A program made the translations under genes and the position numbers. From positions 221,982 to 285,981 of the forward strand of contig NZ_DIIM01000018.1 of NCBI RefSeq assembly GCF_002420705.1: a DNA stretch of 64,000 nucleotides, given 5' to 3'. The DNA is from Sphingobacterium sp. UBA5670. GTDB lineage: Bacteria; Bacteroidota; Bacteroidia; Sphingobacteriales; Sphingobacteriaceae. Numbering within the stretch: the stretch's first letter is position 1; every line of letters begins with the position of its first letter. Shown piece after piece: positions 17,856 to 26,244 of this stretch. The notes beneath the pieces were generated by a model. It was not told where the DNA came from. It saw only the letters and a list, made by a program, of their open reading frames with translations, and made no database searches.

Positions 17856-20138
17856 ATGACAGGAAATAAACTACTCAAAACAGTGTTGGGCACAATAATT
17901 TTGCCATTTTGTGTGCAAGCCCAGCAAAATCTTACACAATATGTCAACCCCTTCATCGGATCTGCAGACCATGGGCACGTCTTCGTTGGTGCCAATGTAC
18001 CATTAGGTGCAGTGCAATTAGGTCCTACTCAAATTCCACAGATCTGGGATAAGTTCAATGGATGGGATTGGTGTAGTGGATACAATTACAAAAGCCAGGA
18101 AATTCTGGGTTTTACCCATACCCACCTAAGTGGTACAGGTATTGGCGACCTCAACGACCTGATGATCGTTCCTGCTAACGGAAAATTACAATTGACACCT
18201 GCAGAATTCAACAAAATGAATACAGGTTATGGTTCTTCCTTCAAAAAGGAAAATGAGGTAGCCAAGCCGGGATTCTATAGTGCTTATTTGGATAACTATC
18301 AGGTACAAGCTAATTTGACGGCAACCGAACGTGTTGGCTATCATCAATATCGCTATGAAAAGACAGACAATGCACATATTTTAGTTGACTTAGGTTACCA
18401 TATCAATTGGGATAAACCGACAGATACCTACATCAAACAGGTAAACGACTCCACTTTTGTTGGTTACCGTTTTTCAACAGGATGGGCCACTGATCAAAAA
18501 TTATACTTTGCGATCAGAACTTCCCAGCCGATACAAAAAGTAAGATTTTTCGACGGTAAAGAAGAAAAACTAGGCCAAACAACATTTAAAGGACAGGCGA
18601 TCAAGGCGGCTTTATTCTTCGATGCTGTTAAAAACAAAACCATCGAACTTAAAGTCGGTATTTCTCCCGTAAGCTCGACCAATGCACTAAACAATATCAA
18701 TGCAGAAATTCCAAACTGGAATTTTGAAAAAGTGAAGCAAGAAGCGGATCAACGTTGGAACAAAACCTTAAATAAGATTCAATTTGAAGCCGACAAAGAT
18801 ACGAAGACCATCTTCTATACGGCATTATACCATACCTACTTCGCTCCTACCATCTTTAACGATGCAAATGGCGATTATTTAGGAACTGACAAACAAGTAT
18901 ACGAGAAACAGGATTTTGTCAACCATACGGTATTTTCGCTTTGGGACACCTACCGTGGGCTTCACCCGTTGATGACCATCTTGGAGGATCGTAAAATCAA
19001 CCAGGATTTTATCAAGACGATGTTGGCGATCTATCAACAACAAGGTAAATTACCAATGTGGCACTTACAAGGCAATGAAACCAATACCATGGTGGGCCTA
19101 CCTGCGATTCCAGTGATTGCAGATGCCTTCTTAAAAGGAATTATTGACGAGAAAGATTATCCATTGGTCTGGGAAGCTGTTAAGACCACAGCGATGGGTA
19201 ATGACCATGGCCTGAAATATGCGCGTGAACTGACCTACATTCCTATCGACAGCATGCCAAATGAGTCTGTAGCATGGGCATTAGAGTATGCGATCGCTGA
19301 CTTTGGTGCTTATAAAATTGCCGAAAAATTAGGTAAAACAGAAGACGCTGCCTATTTCAAAAAACGCTACAAACTATACGAGCAGTATTTTGACAAAGAA
19401 GTAGGTCATTTCGTCGGTAAAAAAGCCAATGGCGAGTTCCGCAGACCTTTCGACCCATTAATGGCCAAACACCGCGAAAATGACTACTGCGAAGGAAATG
19501 CATGGCAATATACCTGGTTAGTACCGCAAGATGTCAAAGGTCTGATCAATCTTTTCGGTGGTGAAGATAAATTTTTGAAAAAACTGGATTATTTCACAAC
19601 CATGTCGTCAGATCTTGGCGGTGAAGCCTCTCCGGATATTTCAGGACTAATCGGCCAATATGCGCAAGGTAACGAACCAAATCACCATATCCCTTACTTA
19701 TATGCTTACGCTGGACAACCTTGGAAAGGTGCAGCCTTAGTTCGTAAGGCTATGACAGAGTTCTACACAAACAGCCCTGCAGGTCTTTGTGGAAATGACG
19801 ATGTCGGCCAAATGAGCGCATGGTATGTATTTTCAGCAATGGGCTTCTATCCGTTAAATGCCATGAGCGGCGTTTATGTATTCGGTTCCCCGATGATGCA
19901 GCATGCGAACATCAACTTACCAAATGGCAAAACATTGGCAATCGAGGTTAAAAATCAAGGTAAATCAAATCAATACATCAAATCGATCAAATTGAATGGT
20001 AAGCCTTATGCTAAAACATTCATTACACATGCGCAACTTTTAGAAGGTGGACAGATGGAAATCGAAATGAGTGCTACGCCGAACAAAAACTTTGGTAAAA
20101 ATAAAGCCGATTGGCCTTCGAGCATTGACAATAATTAA
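17856..20138 (+). CDS. GH92 family glycosidase (probable alpha-1,2-mannosidase)
   Basis: The secreted or periplasmic enzyme is 760 residues, the usual GH92 length. A signal peptide ends near VQAQQN (residue 24), followed at once by the family opening YVNPFIGSADHGHVFVGA. Conserved blocks are FTHTHLSGTGIGDL, LWDTYRGLHPL, EGNAWQYTWLVPQDV (near residue 545, with the proposed acid Glu) and GNDDVGQMSAWYVFSAMGFY (near 645, with the proposed base Asp). GH92 enzymes are calcium-dependent and remove alpha-mannose from N-glycans or mannans. It stands alone, divergent from the LacI-type repressor, with no adjacent SusCD pair. Confidence 0.96.
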   Translation: MTGNKLLKTVLGTIILPFCVQAQQNLTQYVNPFIGSADHGHVFVGANVPLGAVQLGPTQIPQIWDKFNGWDWCSGYNYKSQEILGFTHTHLSGTGIGDLNDLMIVPANGKLQLTPAEFNKMNTGYGSSFKKENEVAKPGFYSAYLDNYQVQANLTATERVGYHQYRYEKTDNAHILVDLGYHINWDKPTDTYIKQVNDSTFVGYRFSTGWATDQKLYFAIRTSQPIQKVRFFDGKEEKLGQTTFKGQAIKAALFFDAVKNKTIELKVGISPVSSTNALNNINAEIPNWNFEKVKQEADQRWNKTLNKIQFEADKDTKTIFYTALYHTYFAPTIFNDANGDYLGTDKQVYEKQDFVNHTVFSLWDTYRGLHPLMTILEDRKINQDFIKTMLAIYQQQGKLPMWHLQGNETNTMVGLPAIPVIADAFLKGIIDEKDYPLVWEAVKTTAMGNDHGLKYARELTYIPIDSMPNESVAWALEYAIADFGAYKIAEKLGKTEDAAYFKKRYKLYEQYFDKEVGHFVGKKANGEFRRPFDPLMAKHRENDYCEGNAWQYTWLVPQDVKGLINLFGGEDKFLKKLDYFTTMSSDLGGEASPDISGLIGQYAQGNEPNHHIPYLYAYAGQPWKGAALVRKAMTEFYTNSPAGLCGNDDVGQMSAWYVFSAMGFYPLNAMSGVYVFGSPMMQHANINLPNGKTLAIEVKNQGKSNQYIKSIKLNGKPYAKTFITHAQLLEGGQMEIEMSATPNKNFGKNKADWPSSIDNN

Positions 20139-20214
20139 CTGAAAAATTGTCAGTAAAACATTAATGGATTAATATTTGTTAATACCTTATAACATATTTA
20201 AGGAGAAACAAAAC

Positions 20215-20541
20215 ATGGCAGATTACAAAAACATCAATATACAAGATATCCCTGACGGAGGTGATAATCCAAAAGACTTCTATGAAACTTTTAAAGAGCG
20301 CTTAGAAGACTTAGAAACATTTCCAAAGGACTATACGTATAAATTTATCTTACCAAAAGATCAGGACCACTTCAATCAAATCCAGAGCGTATTTGATGAC
20401 ACCGGTGCTCAGTTTGATTTTAAGGATTCCAAAACAGGTAAGTATACTTCAATTACGGTAAACTTGAATGTAAAAGACGCCGATCAGGTAATCTACTTCT
20501 ACAAGGAAGTAGCGAAGATAAAAGGTGTTATCATGTTATAA
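20215..20541 (+). CDS. DUF493 (YbeD-like) family protein
   Basis: From ATG 20215, preceded by AGGAGA, the protein has 108 residues. The TTG-initiated extension to 20176 is unlikely. The C-terminal half (YTYKFILPKDQDHFNQIQSV, then YTSITVNLNVKDADQVIYFY, then KIKGVIML) matches the small ferredoxin-like DUF493/YbeD fold. The cellular role of this family is unclear; an allosteric or regulatory role has been suggested for YbeD. No catalytic motif is seen. A terminator-like hairpin follows within 12 bases of the stop codon, so it is probably the end of its transcript. Confidence 0.85.
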   Translation: MADYKNINIQDIPDGGDNPKDFYETFKERLEDLETFPKDYTYKFILPKDQDHFNQIQSVFDDTGAQFDFKDSKTGKYTSITVNLNVKDADQVIYFYKEVAKIKGVIML

Positions 20542-20552
20542 AAGAACAAATT

Positions 20553-20573
20553 AGGCTGTCGAATTGACAGCCT
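20553..20573. terminator. Hairpin terminator between DUF493 gene and convergent secreted protein
   Basis: A perfect 8-bp stem, AGGCTGTC / GACAGCCT with loop GAATT, is followed by a T-rich stretch (GATTTGTTTT). A-rich sequence lies before it, so it could also serve the convergent minus-strand gene. Confidence 0.8.
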
Positions 20574-20611
20574 GATTTGTTTTCCGCTTTACATATTACC
20601 TTACTACTCCC

Positions 20612-21559
20612 CTATTTCAGCACTACGACATCCAGCCAATAATCACCACTAAATCTTTTACTAGCATGGTGTAGCTTGAATAGATTAACAGCAGCCTCTT
20701 CATTTAAAAAATCCAAAATTCGTTTGACGTCCCGTCGGGCAGCAAACTGTTTCCAGCTATTTTTCCGATCATAAAAAAAATACATTTGTCCATCCAAGCT
20801 ATTCCAAGTCCCGCCCAGCGCATATAACTTCGTTTCACTAACCAGTATATTAAAATAGTCTTTACATGCGGTGCAATCGAGCGTAATCTCTTTATTTTTA
20901 TTAGCCATCCAGTCAAATCGATACGAACAATACATTGGATTCCCATAGTAAATACCAGGTTTATGGGGAATTTTGGCCTCCTCAAAAAATTGCTTAAGCA
21001 ATTCCACTACTTCTGGCTCGCCATCGTATGCTAAAGGCACAGCACTAAGCTCACGATCCATATATAAGGTAAAAGAAGACAGATTGAGGCCCCAGCGTCC
21101 TTGATGATCCAATAAAAACTTGGACAAACGCTCCACAAGTGGTGACATCCCGCCTCTGAATGAGCCCTGCACGAAAAGTGCTTCAAATGGTCTCGCCTCG
21201 TTAAATTTATAAGGGCTTTCATACACATCCATCACAAAGCGGTTATATTCCCGATCAAAATTAATGTAAAGCTCGTCTGTCATTGAATCTCTGATCGCTT
21301 TATCCTTTAAGATTAACCTATTAAGAGGCCAAAATAAATCCTGTTTATAGGGCCACAAAATGGCACGATCCAGTTTATAAAACTCATAACGCCCCTTGGG
21401 CAAGATCATATTATTTTTATGTGCATAATGCTGTACAGTGGCAGACAGCTCATGGAATTTATCCCCATAAGACCGCTGACCATAAACTGAAACATGCATG
21501 AGGACAAACACCAAAATCTGACCAGGTTTAAACAGAAACAAACGAAGTATACTTTTCAT
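20612..21559 (-). CDS. Unrecognised secreted protein
   Basis: I do not recognise this family. From ATG 21559 it has 315 residues; the GTG-initiated extension to 21574 adds five residues and looks wrong. The first 30 residues form a signal peptide (LFLFKPGQILVFVLMHVSVYG, then QRSYG). The rest is soluble, rich in aromatic and charged residues, with one CxxC (DCTACKDY) near residue 230 and a separate Cys in MYCSYRF. No membrane segment follows the signal. It is a lone gene, bounded by the pnp terminator upstream and a hairpin downstream. The CxxC could bind metal or form a disulfide, but nothing in the sequence fixes a function. Confidence 0.8.
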   Translation of the reverse strand: MKSILRLFLFKPGQILVFVLMHVSVYGQRSYGDKFHELSATVQHYAHKNNMILPKGRYEFYKLDRAILWPYKQDLFWPLNRLILKDKAIRDSMTDELYINFDREYNRFVMDVYESPYKFNEARPFEALFVQGSFRGGMSPLVERLSKFLLDHQGRWGLNLSSFTLYMDRELSAVPLAYDGEPEVVELLKQFFEEAKIPHKPGIYYGNPMYCSYRFDWMANKNKEITLDCTACKDYFNILVSETKLYALGGTWNSLDGQMYFFYDRKNSWKQFAARRDVKRILDFLNEEAAVNLFKLHHASKRFSGDYWLDVVVLK

Positions 21560-21595
21560 AAAATAAAGATGCACCTAAGTTTTATTTTCCATAAA

Positions 21596-21620
21596 AAAAG
21601 CCCACTTAAAGCGGGCTTTT
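21596..21620 (-). terminator. Rho-independent terminator of pnp
   Basis: The minus strand reads AAAAGCCC - loop - GGGCTTTT, extending to seven U residues. It lies 22 bases past the pnp stop codon. The stem is symmetric, but only the minus side has the longer U-run. Confidence 0.88.
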
Positions 21621-21641
21621 CATATCATTTAAAGAATAAAC

Positions 21642-23828
21642 TTATTCTTGGCCAGCACCAGCTACAGGAGCTTCGCCAGCAGGTTTATCTTGCTTTGGCT
21701 TGTCTTCTTTCGGCGGACGAGGCAATAACGCTTTACGAGAAAGCTTCATTTTACCTTGTTTGTCGATATCCAACAATTTAACTGTTACTTTATCACCCTC
21801 TTTGAAGATACCGTCCATTGTTTCTAGACGTTTCCAGTCGATTTCAGAGATGTGCAATAAACCATCTTTACCAGGCATGATTTCAACGAAAGCACCGAAT
21901 GGCATAATTGATTTCACTTTACCTTCGTAAGTTTCACCAATTTCTGGTTTAGAAGCGATTGCTTTAATACGACCTACTGCATCATCGATAGCGGCTTTAT
22001 TATCTGCGAATACTTGAACAACACCTTTGTTATCAACTTCTTCGATCGAAATTGTAGCACCGGTCTCACGTTGCATCTCTTGGATAATTTTACCACCTGG
22101 TCCGATTACAGCACCAATAAATTCTTTATCGATCAACAATTGAACGATACGAGGTGCGTGTGGTTTGTAGTCTTCACGTGGAGCAGAAATTGTTTTCTTC
22201 ATCTCACCTAAGATGTGTAAACGCGCTTCTTTAGCTTGATCTAAGGCTTGCGTCAACACTTCCCATTTCAAACCATTGATTTTTAGGTCCATTTGACAAG
22301 CAACGATACCTTTTTCAGTACCAGTTACTTTAAAGTCCATATCACCTAAATGATCTTCATCACCTAAGATATCCGATAAGATCGCGTATTTACCTGTTTT
22401 CTCATCAGAAATCAATCCCATAGCAATACCTGAAACTGGCGCCTTCAATTTCACCCCAGCGTCTAAAAGTGCTAATGTACCAGCACATACAGTTGCCATA
22501 GAAGATGAACCATTTGATTCTAAGATATCAGAAACAACGCGGATTGTATATGGATTTTCGCTGTCTGCAGGAAGTACCTGTTTCAATGAGCGCATAGCCA
22601 AGTTACCGTGACCAACTTCACGACGACCTGGACCTCTATTAGGTCTTACCTCACCTGTAGAGAATGCAGGGAAGTTGTAGTGAAGAATAAATTTGTTATA
22701 ACCGTTGATAAAAGCACCATCGATCATTTGCTCATCATCTTTTGCACCTAAAGTAACCGAAGTCAATGATTGTGTTTCTCCACGTGTAAATACTGCCGAA
22801 CCGTGTGCTGCAGGCAAGTAATCTACTTCTGACCATATTGGACGAACTGTACGTACGTTACGACCATCTAGACGAATTCCTTCATCCAAGACAAGGTTAC
22901 GAACAGCATCATACTGAACATCGTGGAAATATTTTTTGAATAAAAATGCCGTATCATCATCCAATTCCTCTGGCATTGTTGCTCTGTATTCTTCTGCAAT
23001 CTTTGCAAAATTCTGAGAGCGGTCATGTTTGGCAGAAGCTGATTTTGCGATTGCGTATACTTTATCGTAGGTAGCAGCAAAGATTGAATCTCTTAATTCA
23101 AGATTTTCAGGCTCATGGTTATACTCACGTTTAACCGTTTTGCCTACTAAGTTGGCCAATTCTACCTGAGCCGCAACTTGTTTTTTGATAGCTTCATGAG
23201 CAAAAGCAATTGCTTCGACCATTTCCGCTTCAGAAATTTCTTTCGCTTCACCTTCAACCATACCGATATCTTGCGCTGAACCAGCAACGATAAATTCTAA
23301 AGTTGCTTTTTCAAGTTCAGATAATTTTGGATTGATCACCAATTGACCGTCAATCTTCGCAACGCGAACTTCGGAAATTGGTCCATTGAAAGGAATATCA
23401 GAAACCGCAATAGCTGCAGAAGCTGCCAAACCTGCTAAAGCGTCAGGCATAATATCTTTATCTGCAGAGATCAAGCTAATTGCCACTTGTGTATCTGCGT
23501 GATAGTTTTCAGGGAACAAAGGACGTAATGCACGGTCTACCAAACGGGAGATCAAGACCTCATAATCCGATAGTCTAGCTTCACGACGTAAGAAACCTCC
23601 TGGAATACGGCCTGTTGCTGCATATTTTTCTTGATAATCTACTGAAAGAGGTAAAAAATCAACGCCAGATTTAGCTTCTTTAGCTGAAACGACAGTTGCA
23701 AGCAACATCGTATCACCTTGTTTTAATACTACAGCGCCATCGGCTTGTTTTGCCAATTTACCTGTAGACAATTCGATCTGGGTGCCATTACCCATATCGA
23801 TGGTTGTTTTAATTTCGTTGTAATTCAT
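21642..23828 (-). CDS. pnp: Polyribonucleotide nucleotidyltransferase (PNPase)
   Basis: The 728-residue phosphorolytic 3'-5' exoribonuclease also polymerises RNA tails. The domain order is complete. The first RNase PH domain spans about 1-230 (GGFLRREARLSDYEVLISRL). A helical linker follows, then the second RNase PH domain (about 315-545; GEVRPNRGPGRREVGHGNLA). Next come a KH domain (FIGAVIGPGGKIIQEMQRET) and an S1 domain (GKVKSIMPFGAFVEIMPGKD). A Lys/Pro-rich tail ends the protein. In many Bacteroidota and other bacteria pnp follows rpsO; here rpsO is just upstream on the same strand, but a terminator and a 500-base spacer separate them. Confidence 0.98.
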   Translation of the reverse strand: MNYNEIKTTIDMGNGTQIELSTGKLAKQADGAVVLKQGDTMLLATVVSAKEAKSGVDFLPLSVDYQEKYAATGRIPGGFLRREARLSDYEVLISRLVDRALRPLFPENYHADTQVAISLISADKDIMPDALAGLAASAAIAVSDIPFNGPISEVRVAKIDGQLVINPKLSELEKATLEFIVAGSAQDIGMVEGEAKEISEAEMVEAIAFAHEAIKKQVAAQVELANLVGKTVKREYNHEPENLELRDSIFAATYDKVYAIAKSASAKHDRSQNFAKIAEEYRATMPEELDDDTAFLFKKYFHDVQYDAVRNLVLDEGIRLDGRNVRTVRPIWSEVDYLPAAHGSAVFTRGETQSLTSVTLGAKDDEQMIDGAFINGYNKFILHYNFPAFSTGEVRPNRGPGRREVGHGNLAMRSLKQVLPADSENPYTIRVVSDILESNGSSSMATVCAGTLALLDAGVKLKAPVSGIAMGLISDEKTGKYAILSDILGDEDHLGDMDFKVTGTEKGIVACQMDLKINGLKWEVLTQALDQAKEARLHILGEMKKTISAPREDYKPHAPRIVQLLIDKEFIGAVIGPGGKIIQEMQRETGATISIEEVDNKGVVQVFADNKAAIDDAVGRIKAIASKPEIGETYEGKVKSIMPFGAFVEIMPGKDGLLHISEIDWKRLETMDGIFKEGDKVTVKLLDIDKQGKMKLSRKALLPRPPKEDKPKQDKPAGEAPVAGAGQE

Positions 23829-23901
23829 TTAATCTTGTTTGCGACATGCTTTTCATCTTGTTGGCAGCATGCCAATATTTTAAATACATTAGATTTCAGC
23901 A

Positions 23902-23935
23902 CAAAGGTAAATTAAAATATTAATATTAATGCAAT
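23902..23935 (-). promoter_or_regulatory. Promoter of pnp
   Basis: On the minus strand TACCTTTG (23909-23902) matches TAnnTTTG exactly. A TTG (23934-23932) lies 22 bases upstream, the same geometry as the act promoter. The start site would fall near 23895, about 65 bases before the pnp ATG. Confidence 0.65.
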
Positions 23936-24007
23936 TAACGGCAGGCTAAATCATCAAACAATCGGAATACAGGAACAGATAGCTTCAGTCTATAAACCAA
24001 TAACTAC

Positions 24008-24057
24008 CTCAAAGTGCCTTAAAGTCCCTTCGAATCCCTTCAAGTCCCCTCGAGTCC
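24008..24057. repeat. Five tandem copies of a 10-bp repeat
   Basis: Successive decamers are CTCAAAGTGC, CTTAAAGTCC, CTTCGAATCC, CTTCAAGTCC and CCTCGAGTCC, with period exactly 10 and about 70% agreement. They open a G+C-rich, non-coding block. Confidence 0.75.
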
Positions 24058-24330
24058 CAACAGTCTTCGGAAATGCTCCGGAAACGGGTCGAGACAGCGT
24101 CTGGACAGAGTCGGGGCTGCTTCGCCCCTACTTCGGCTACGCTTCGGCTGTTGCTCGCCTATACGCCGAACAGCAGCCAAAAAACAACCGAACAAGAGGC
24201 GACGCTATCCATCCCCTGTCCCAAAGCAAGACCAAAGCAGTTCCGAACAACTGCCGAAGATAAGCCGAACAGCCTATGCCTTTTTAGGCACAAAATCAGA
24301 CAACGTGCCGGTCTCTGAAAAGCACAACAA
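24058..24330. other. G+C-rich intergenic block between pnp promoter and rpsO terminator
   Basis: Composition is clearly richer in G+C than the rest of the window. It holds small hairpins (GGGGC-TGCTTC-GCCCC near 24114; TGCC-TTTTTA-GGCA near 24277), CTTCGGCTACGCTTCGGCTG, and several scattered CCGAACA copies. An 81-codon plus-strand frame (24073-24318) has odd composition and no family resemblance, and I do not regard it as a gene. The look is of a dispersed intergenic repeat. Confidence 0.5.
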
Positions 24331-24334
24331 AAAA

Positions 24335-24357
24335 GCCATCCAAAAAATTTGGATGGC
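24335..24357 (-). terminator. Rho-independent terminator of rpsO
   Basis: A perfect 10-bp stem, GCCATCCAAA / TTTGGATGGC with a 3-base loop, is followed on the minus strand by six U residues, 25 bases after the rpsO stop. Confidence 0.9.
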
Positions 24358-24381
24358 TTCTTAACACCTTTGTATTAAAGC

Positions 24382-24660
24382 TTATTTGATAATATCACGT
24401 AAACCTAGACCTTTAATGATCGCACGGTAACGGTTGATATCTTTTTTGTAAAGATAAGCTAATAATGAACGACGTTTACCTACCAACATTTGTAGGGCAC
24501 GTTGTGTACCGAAATCTTTTCTGTTTTTTTTCAAGTGCTCAGTTAAGTGAGCAATTCTCTTAGTGAATAAAGCAACTTGACCTTCAGTAGATCCTGTGTT
24601 TGTAGCTGATCCAGCAAACTCTGCGAAGATATCAGCTTTGTACTCTTTACTTAAATACAT
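24382..24660 (-). CDS. rpsO: 30S ribosomal protein S15
   Basis: The 92-residue protein is close to the standard S15 length. Family features are the N-terminal helix ending FAGSATNTGSTEGQVALFTKR, then HLTEHLKKNRKDFGTQRALQ and RRSLLAYLYKKDINRYRAII. S15 binds 16S rRNA early in small-subunit assembly, at the central domain junction. The gene has its own promoter (near 24705-24734) and terminator, so it is probably transcribed alone. Any S15 autoregulatory leader would lie in 24661-24700; I see no clear structure there. Confidence 0.98.
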   Translation of the reverse strand: MYLSKEYKADIFAEFAGSATNTGSTEGQVALFTKRIAHLTEHLKKNRKDFGTQRALQMLVGKRRSLLAYLYKKDINRYRAIIKGLGLRDIIK

Positions 24661-24704
24661 TTCCTGAATAATATTAAAGCGTTAAAAATTTTATTAATTG
24701 GCTG

Positions 24705-24734
24705 CAAAGATAGCAAAAATCTTTGAGTGACAAA
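24705..24734 (-). promoter_or_regulatory. Promoter of rpsO
   Basis: The minus strand carries TATCTTTG (24712-24705), a perfect -7 element, with TTTG (24734-24731) 18 bases upstream as -33. The leader before the ATG would be about 40 bases. Confidence 0.75.
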
Positions 24735-24765
24735 ATAATTTAACAATCAGAGATTCCGACATGTT

Positions 24766-25977
24766 TTATACCTTTACGTAGATCTTTTTCTTATCCAACC
24801 AATAGCAGATTACCCACATCAACGTTAAGAAACATAGTGAATAAACAAAAGAACCTATCTCCGGTATTCCAGGGATTTTCGCACATACGTATTTATAAAA
24901 CCAGGCAAAAGCGTCGAGGTATTTTTGTGTACCATCTTCTTTTACACCATCAGGAATACGGAACAATCCCAAAAAGCGTGGTAGAATACCGCTCAATACA
25001 AAGATGAATAACGGATTTTTACCAAAAACATCAAAAAACTGCGTTAATTTATTTTTGACACCCTGCACTTCAATAAACCAGATCATACCACCTAGCGTCA
25101 TGGTTGCCAAACCTGTTGTATAGAGCACATAGGAACTCGTCCATATTTTTTTGTTGATCGGAAAACCCAAGGCCCATATCCAAGCCAATACGACCAAAAT
25201 AAAACCGGTCACAAACATCCCTGCCAATAATTTAAAATGGGGCTCATTAGACGCTGGCACCTTCGTCCACAACCAATCCACCTGGCCTTGTTTTTTAATA
25301 AATGCACCAACTAAATAGCCAAAAATCACCTGTACAATCGTTGGCAAGGTACTCATCAGGCCTTCAGGGTCAAACGGTACCCCTTCACCTTTGTAAACAT
25401 GCGGTAAACCCAAAATGGCAATATCATACTTTGTACCGAACCAGCCTGCTAAGCTATAAGGATCTGCTCCTCCAGCTATTGCACAAATCGCCCAATATAA
25501 CAACAATATGATTGCCGAGATCCAGATAATCGTTTTTTCTTTAAAATAATAAGCTAAAATCGAAGCAAAACAATAAGCAACTGCAATACGTTGGAGTACA
25601 CCGAAAATCCGAATTCCTCTGCTCGGATCCGTTCCGTCCACCCATTGCTTAAAAACCAGCTCCGCACCATCCCATTTCACAAAAGGCCACCAATTGATGA
25701 AAAGTCCAATCGCAAAAATCAAGATCGTCCGTTTAATTACTTTTTGCCAAAATACTGCAGGTCCCGCCTCCTGTAAACGAGGTATAACAAAAGACATGGC
25801 ATTACCTACTGCGAAAAGAAAAAAAGGAAAAACCAAGTCTGTAGGTGAACATCCATGCCATTCTGCATGTTTTAGCGGCGCAAACATATGAGCCCATGTG
25901 CCCGGATTATTCACCATAATCATCAGTGCCACAGTAGCTCCACGAAAGACATCCAAGGAGTAATAGCGTTGTTTCAT
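24766..25977 (-). CDS. DUF5009/NagX-like membrane acyltransferase (heparan-alpha-glucosaminide N-acetyltransferase family)
   Basis: A 403-residue inner-membrane protein with about ten helices. The opening YYSLDVFRGATVALMIMVNN and HAEWHGCSPTDLVFPFFLFA are the family signature; the conserved histidine and aspartate lie in the latter. Relatives include lysosomal HGSNAT, which acetylates terminal glucosamine, and bacterial NagX, found with N-acetylglucosamine genes. It is divergent from the first ROK regulator, 248 bp apart. ROK regulators include NagC, so the neighbour fits an amino-sugar theme. The exact substrate is unproven. Confidence 0.88.
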   Translation of the reverse strand: MKQRYYSLDVFRGATVALMIMVNNPGTWAHMFAPLKHAEWHGCSPTDLVFPFFLFAVGNAMSFVIPRLQEAGPAVFWQKVIKRTILIFAIGLFINWWPFVKWDGAELVFKQWVDGTDPSRGIRIFGVLQRIAVAYCFASILAYYFKEKTIIWISAIILLLYWAICAIAGGADPYSLAGWFGTKYDIAILGLPHVYKGEGVPFDPEGLMSTLPTIVQVIFGYLVGAFIKKQGQVDWLWTKVPASNEPHFKLLAGMFVTGFILVVLAWIWALGFPINKKIWTSSYVLYTTGLATMTLGGMIWFIEVQGVKNKLTQFFDVFGKNPLFIFVLSGILPRFLGLFRIPDGVKEDGTQKYLDAFAWFYKYVCAKIPGIPEIGSFVYSLCFLTLMWVICYWLDKKKIYVKV

Positions 25978-26125
25978 AATCAGATACTATAATTAAGAGG
26001 TAAATATAAGGTATTTGTTATTCATTTTTATGCCTAATTCACAATATAATGGCACAAACAGGAATAACCAGCAGTAAGATTGTTACAATAACAAACGATT
26101 GCATCGAATTATAAGTCAAAAAGGG

Positions 26126-26185
26126 ATACTTTTTAAAATTATTTAAAAAGTATTTGGAACTTACTTTTCTTTTAATATATCTTTA
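26126..26185 (+). promoter_or_regulatory. Operator/promoter of ROK cassette 1
   Basis: A perfect inverted repeat, ATACTTTTTAAA-N4-TTTAAAAAGTAT (26126-26153), overlaps by one base a -33 element TTTG (26153-26156). After exactly 21 bases comes TATCTTTA (26178-26185), a 7 of 8 match to the -7 consensus. Repressor binding here would block the -33 region. The same design precedes cassette 2, which supports the call. The site also lies between the divergent DUF5009 gene and the regulator. Confidence 0.75.
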
Positions 26186-26205
26186 ACAAAAGTTTAACCA
26201 ACTTT

Positions 26206-26244
26206 ATGAATTGTCTCAAATACCAATGGAAAAAGATATACTGA
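26206..26244 (+). other. Short upstream reading frame overlapping the ROK 1 start
   Basis: ATG 26206 opens 12 codons in a different frame and stops 16 bases inside the regulator gene. Its first bases align with the start of the 30-codon frame before ROK 2 (ATGAA-TTGT..CAA.TACCAATG). Either a leader reading frame is conserved, or a one-base loss displaced an older start codon. Confidence 0.4.

Noticed and set aside
24073..24318. 81-codon plus-strand frame in the G+C-rich spacer
   Set aside because: It has odd composition, no family likeness and no ribosome site, and it coincides with small hairpins and repeated motifs. It is more likely non-coding.
26126..26153. Reading the 12-bp inverted repeat as a terminator of an upstream transcript
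   Set aside because: No upstream plus-strand gene ends there, the stem is almost pure A/T, and the position relative to the -33 element recurs at cassette 2.
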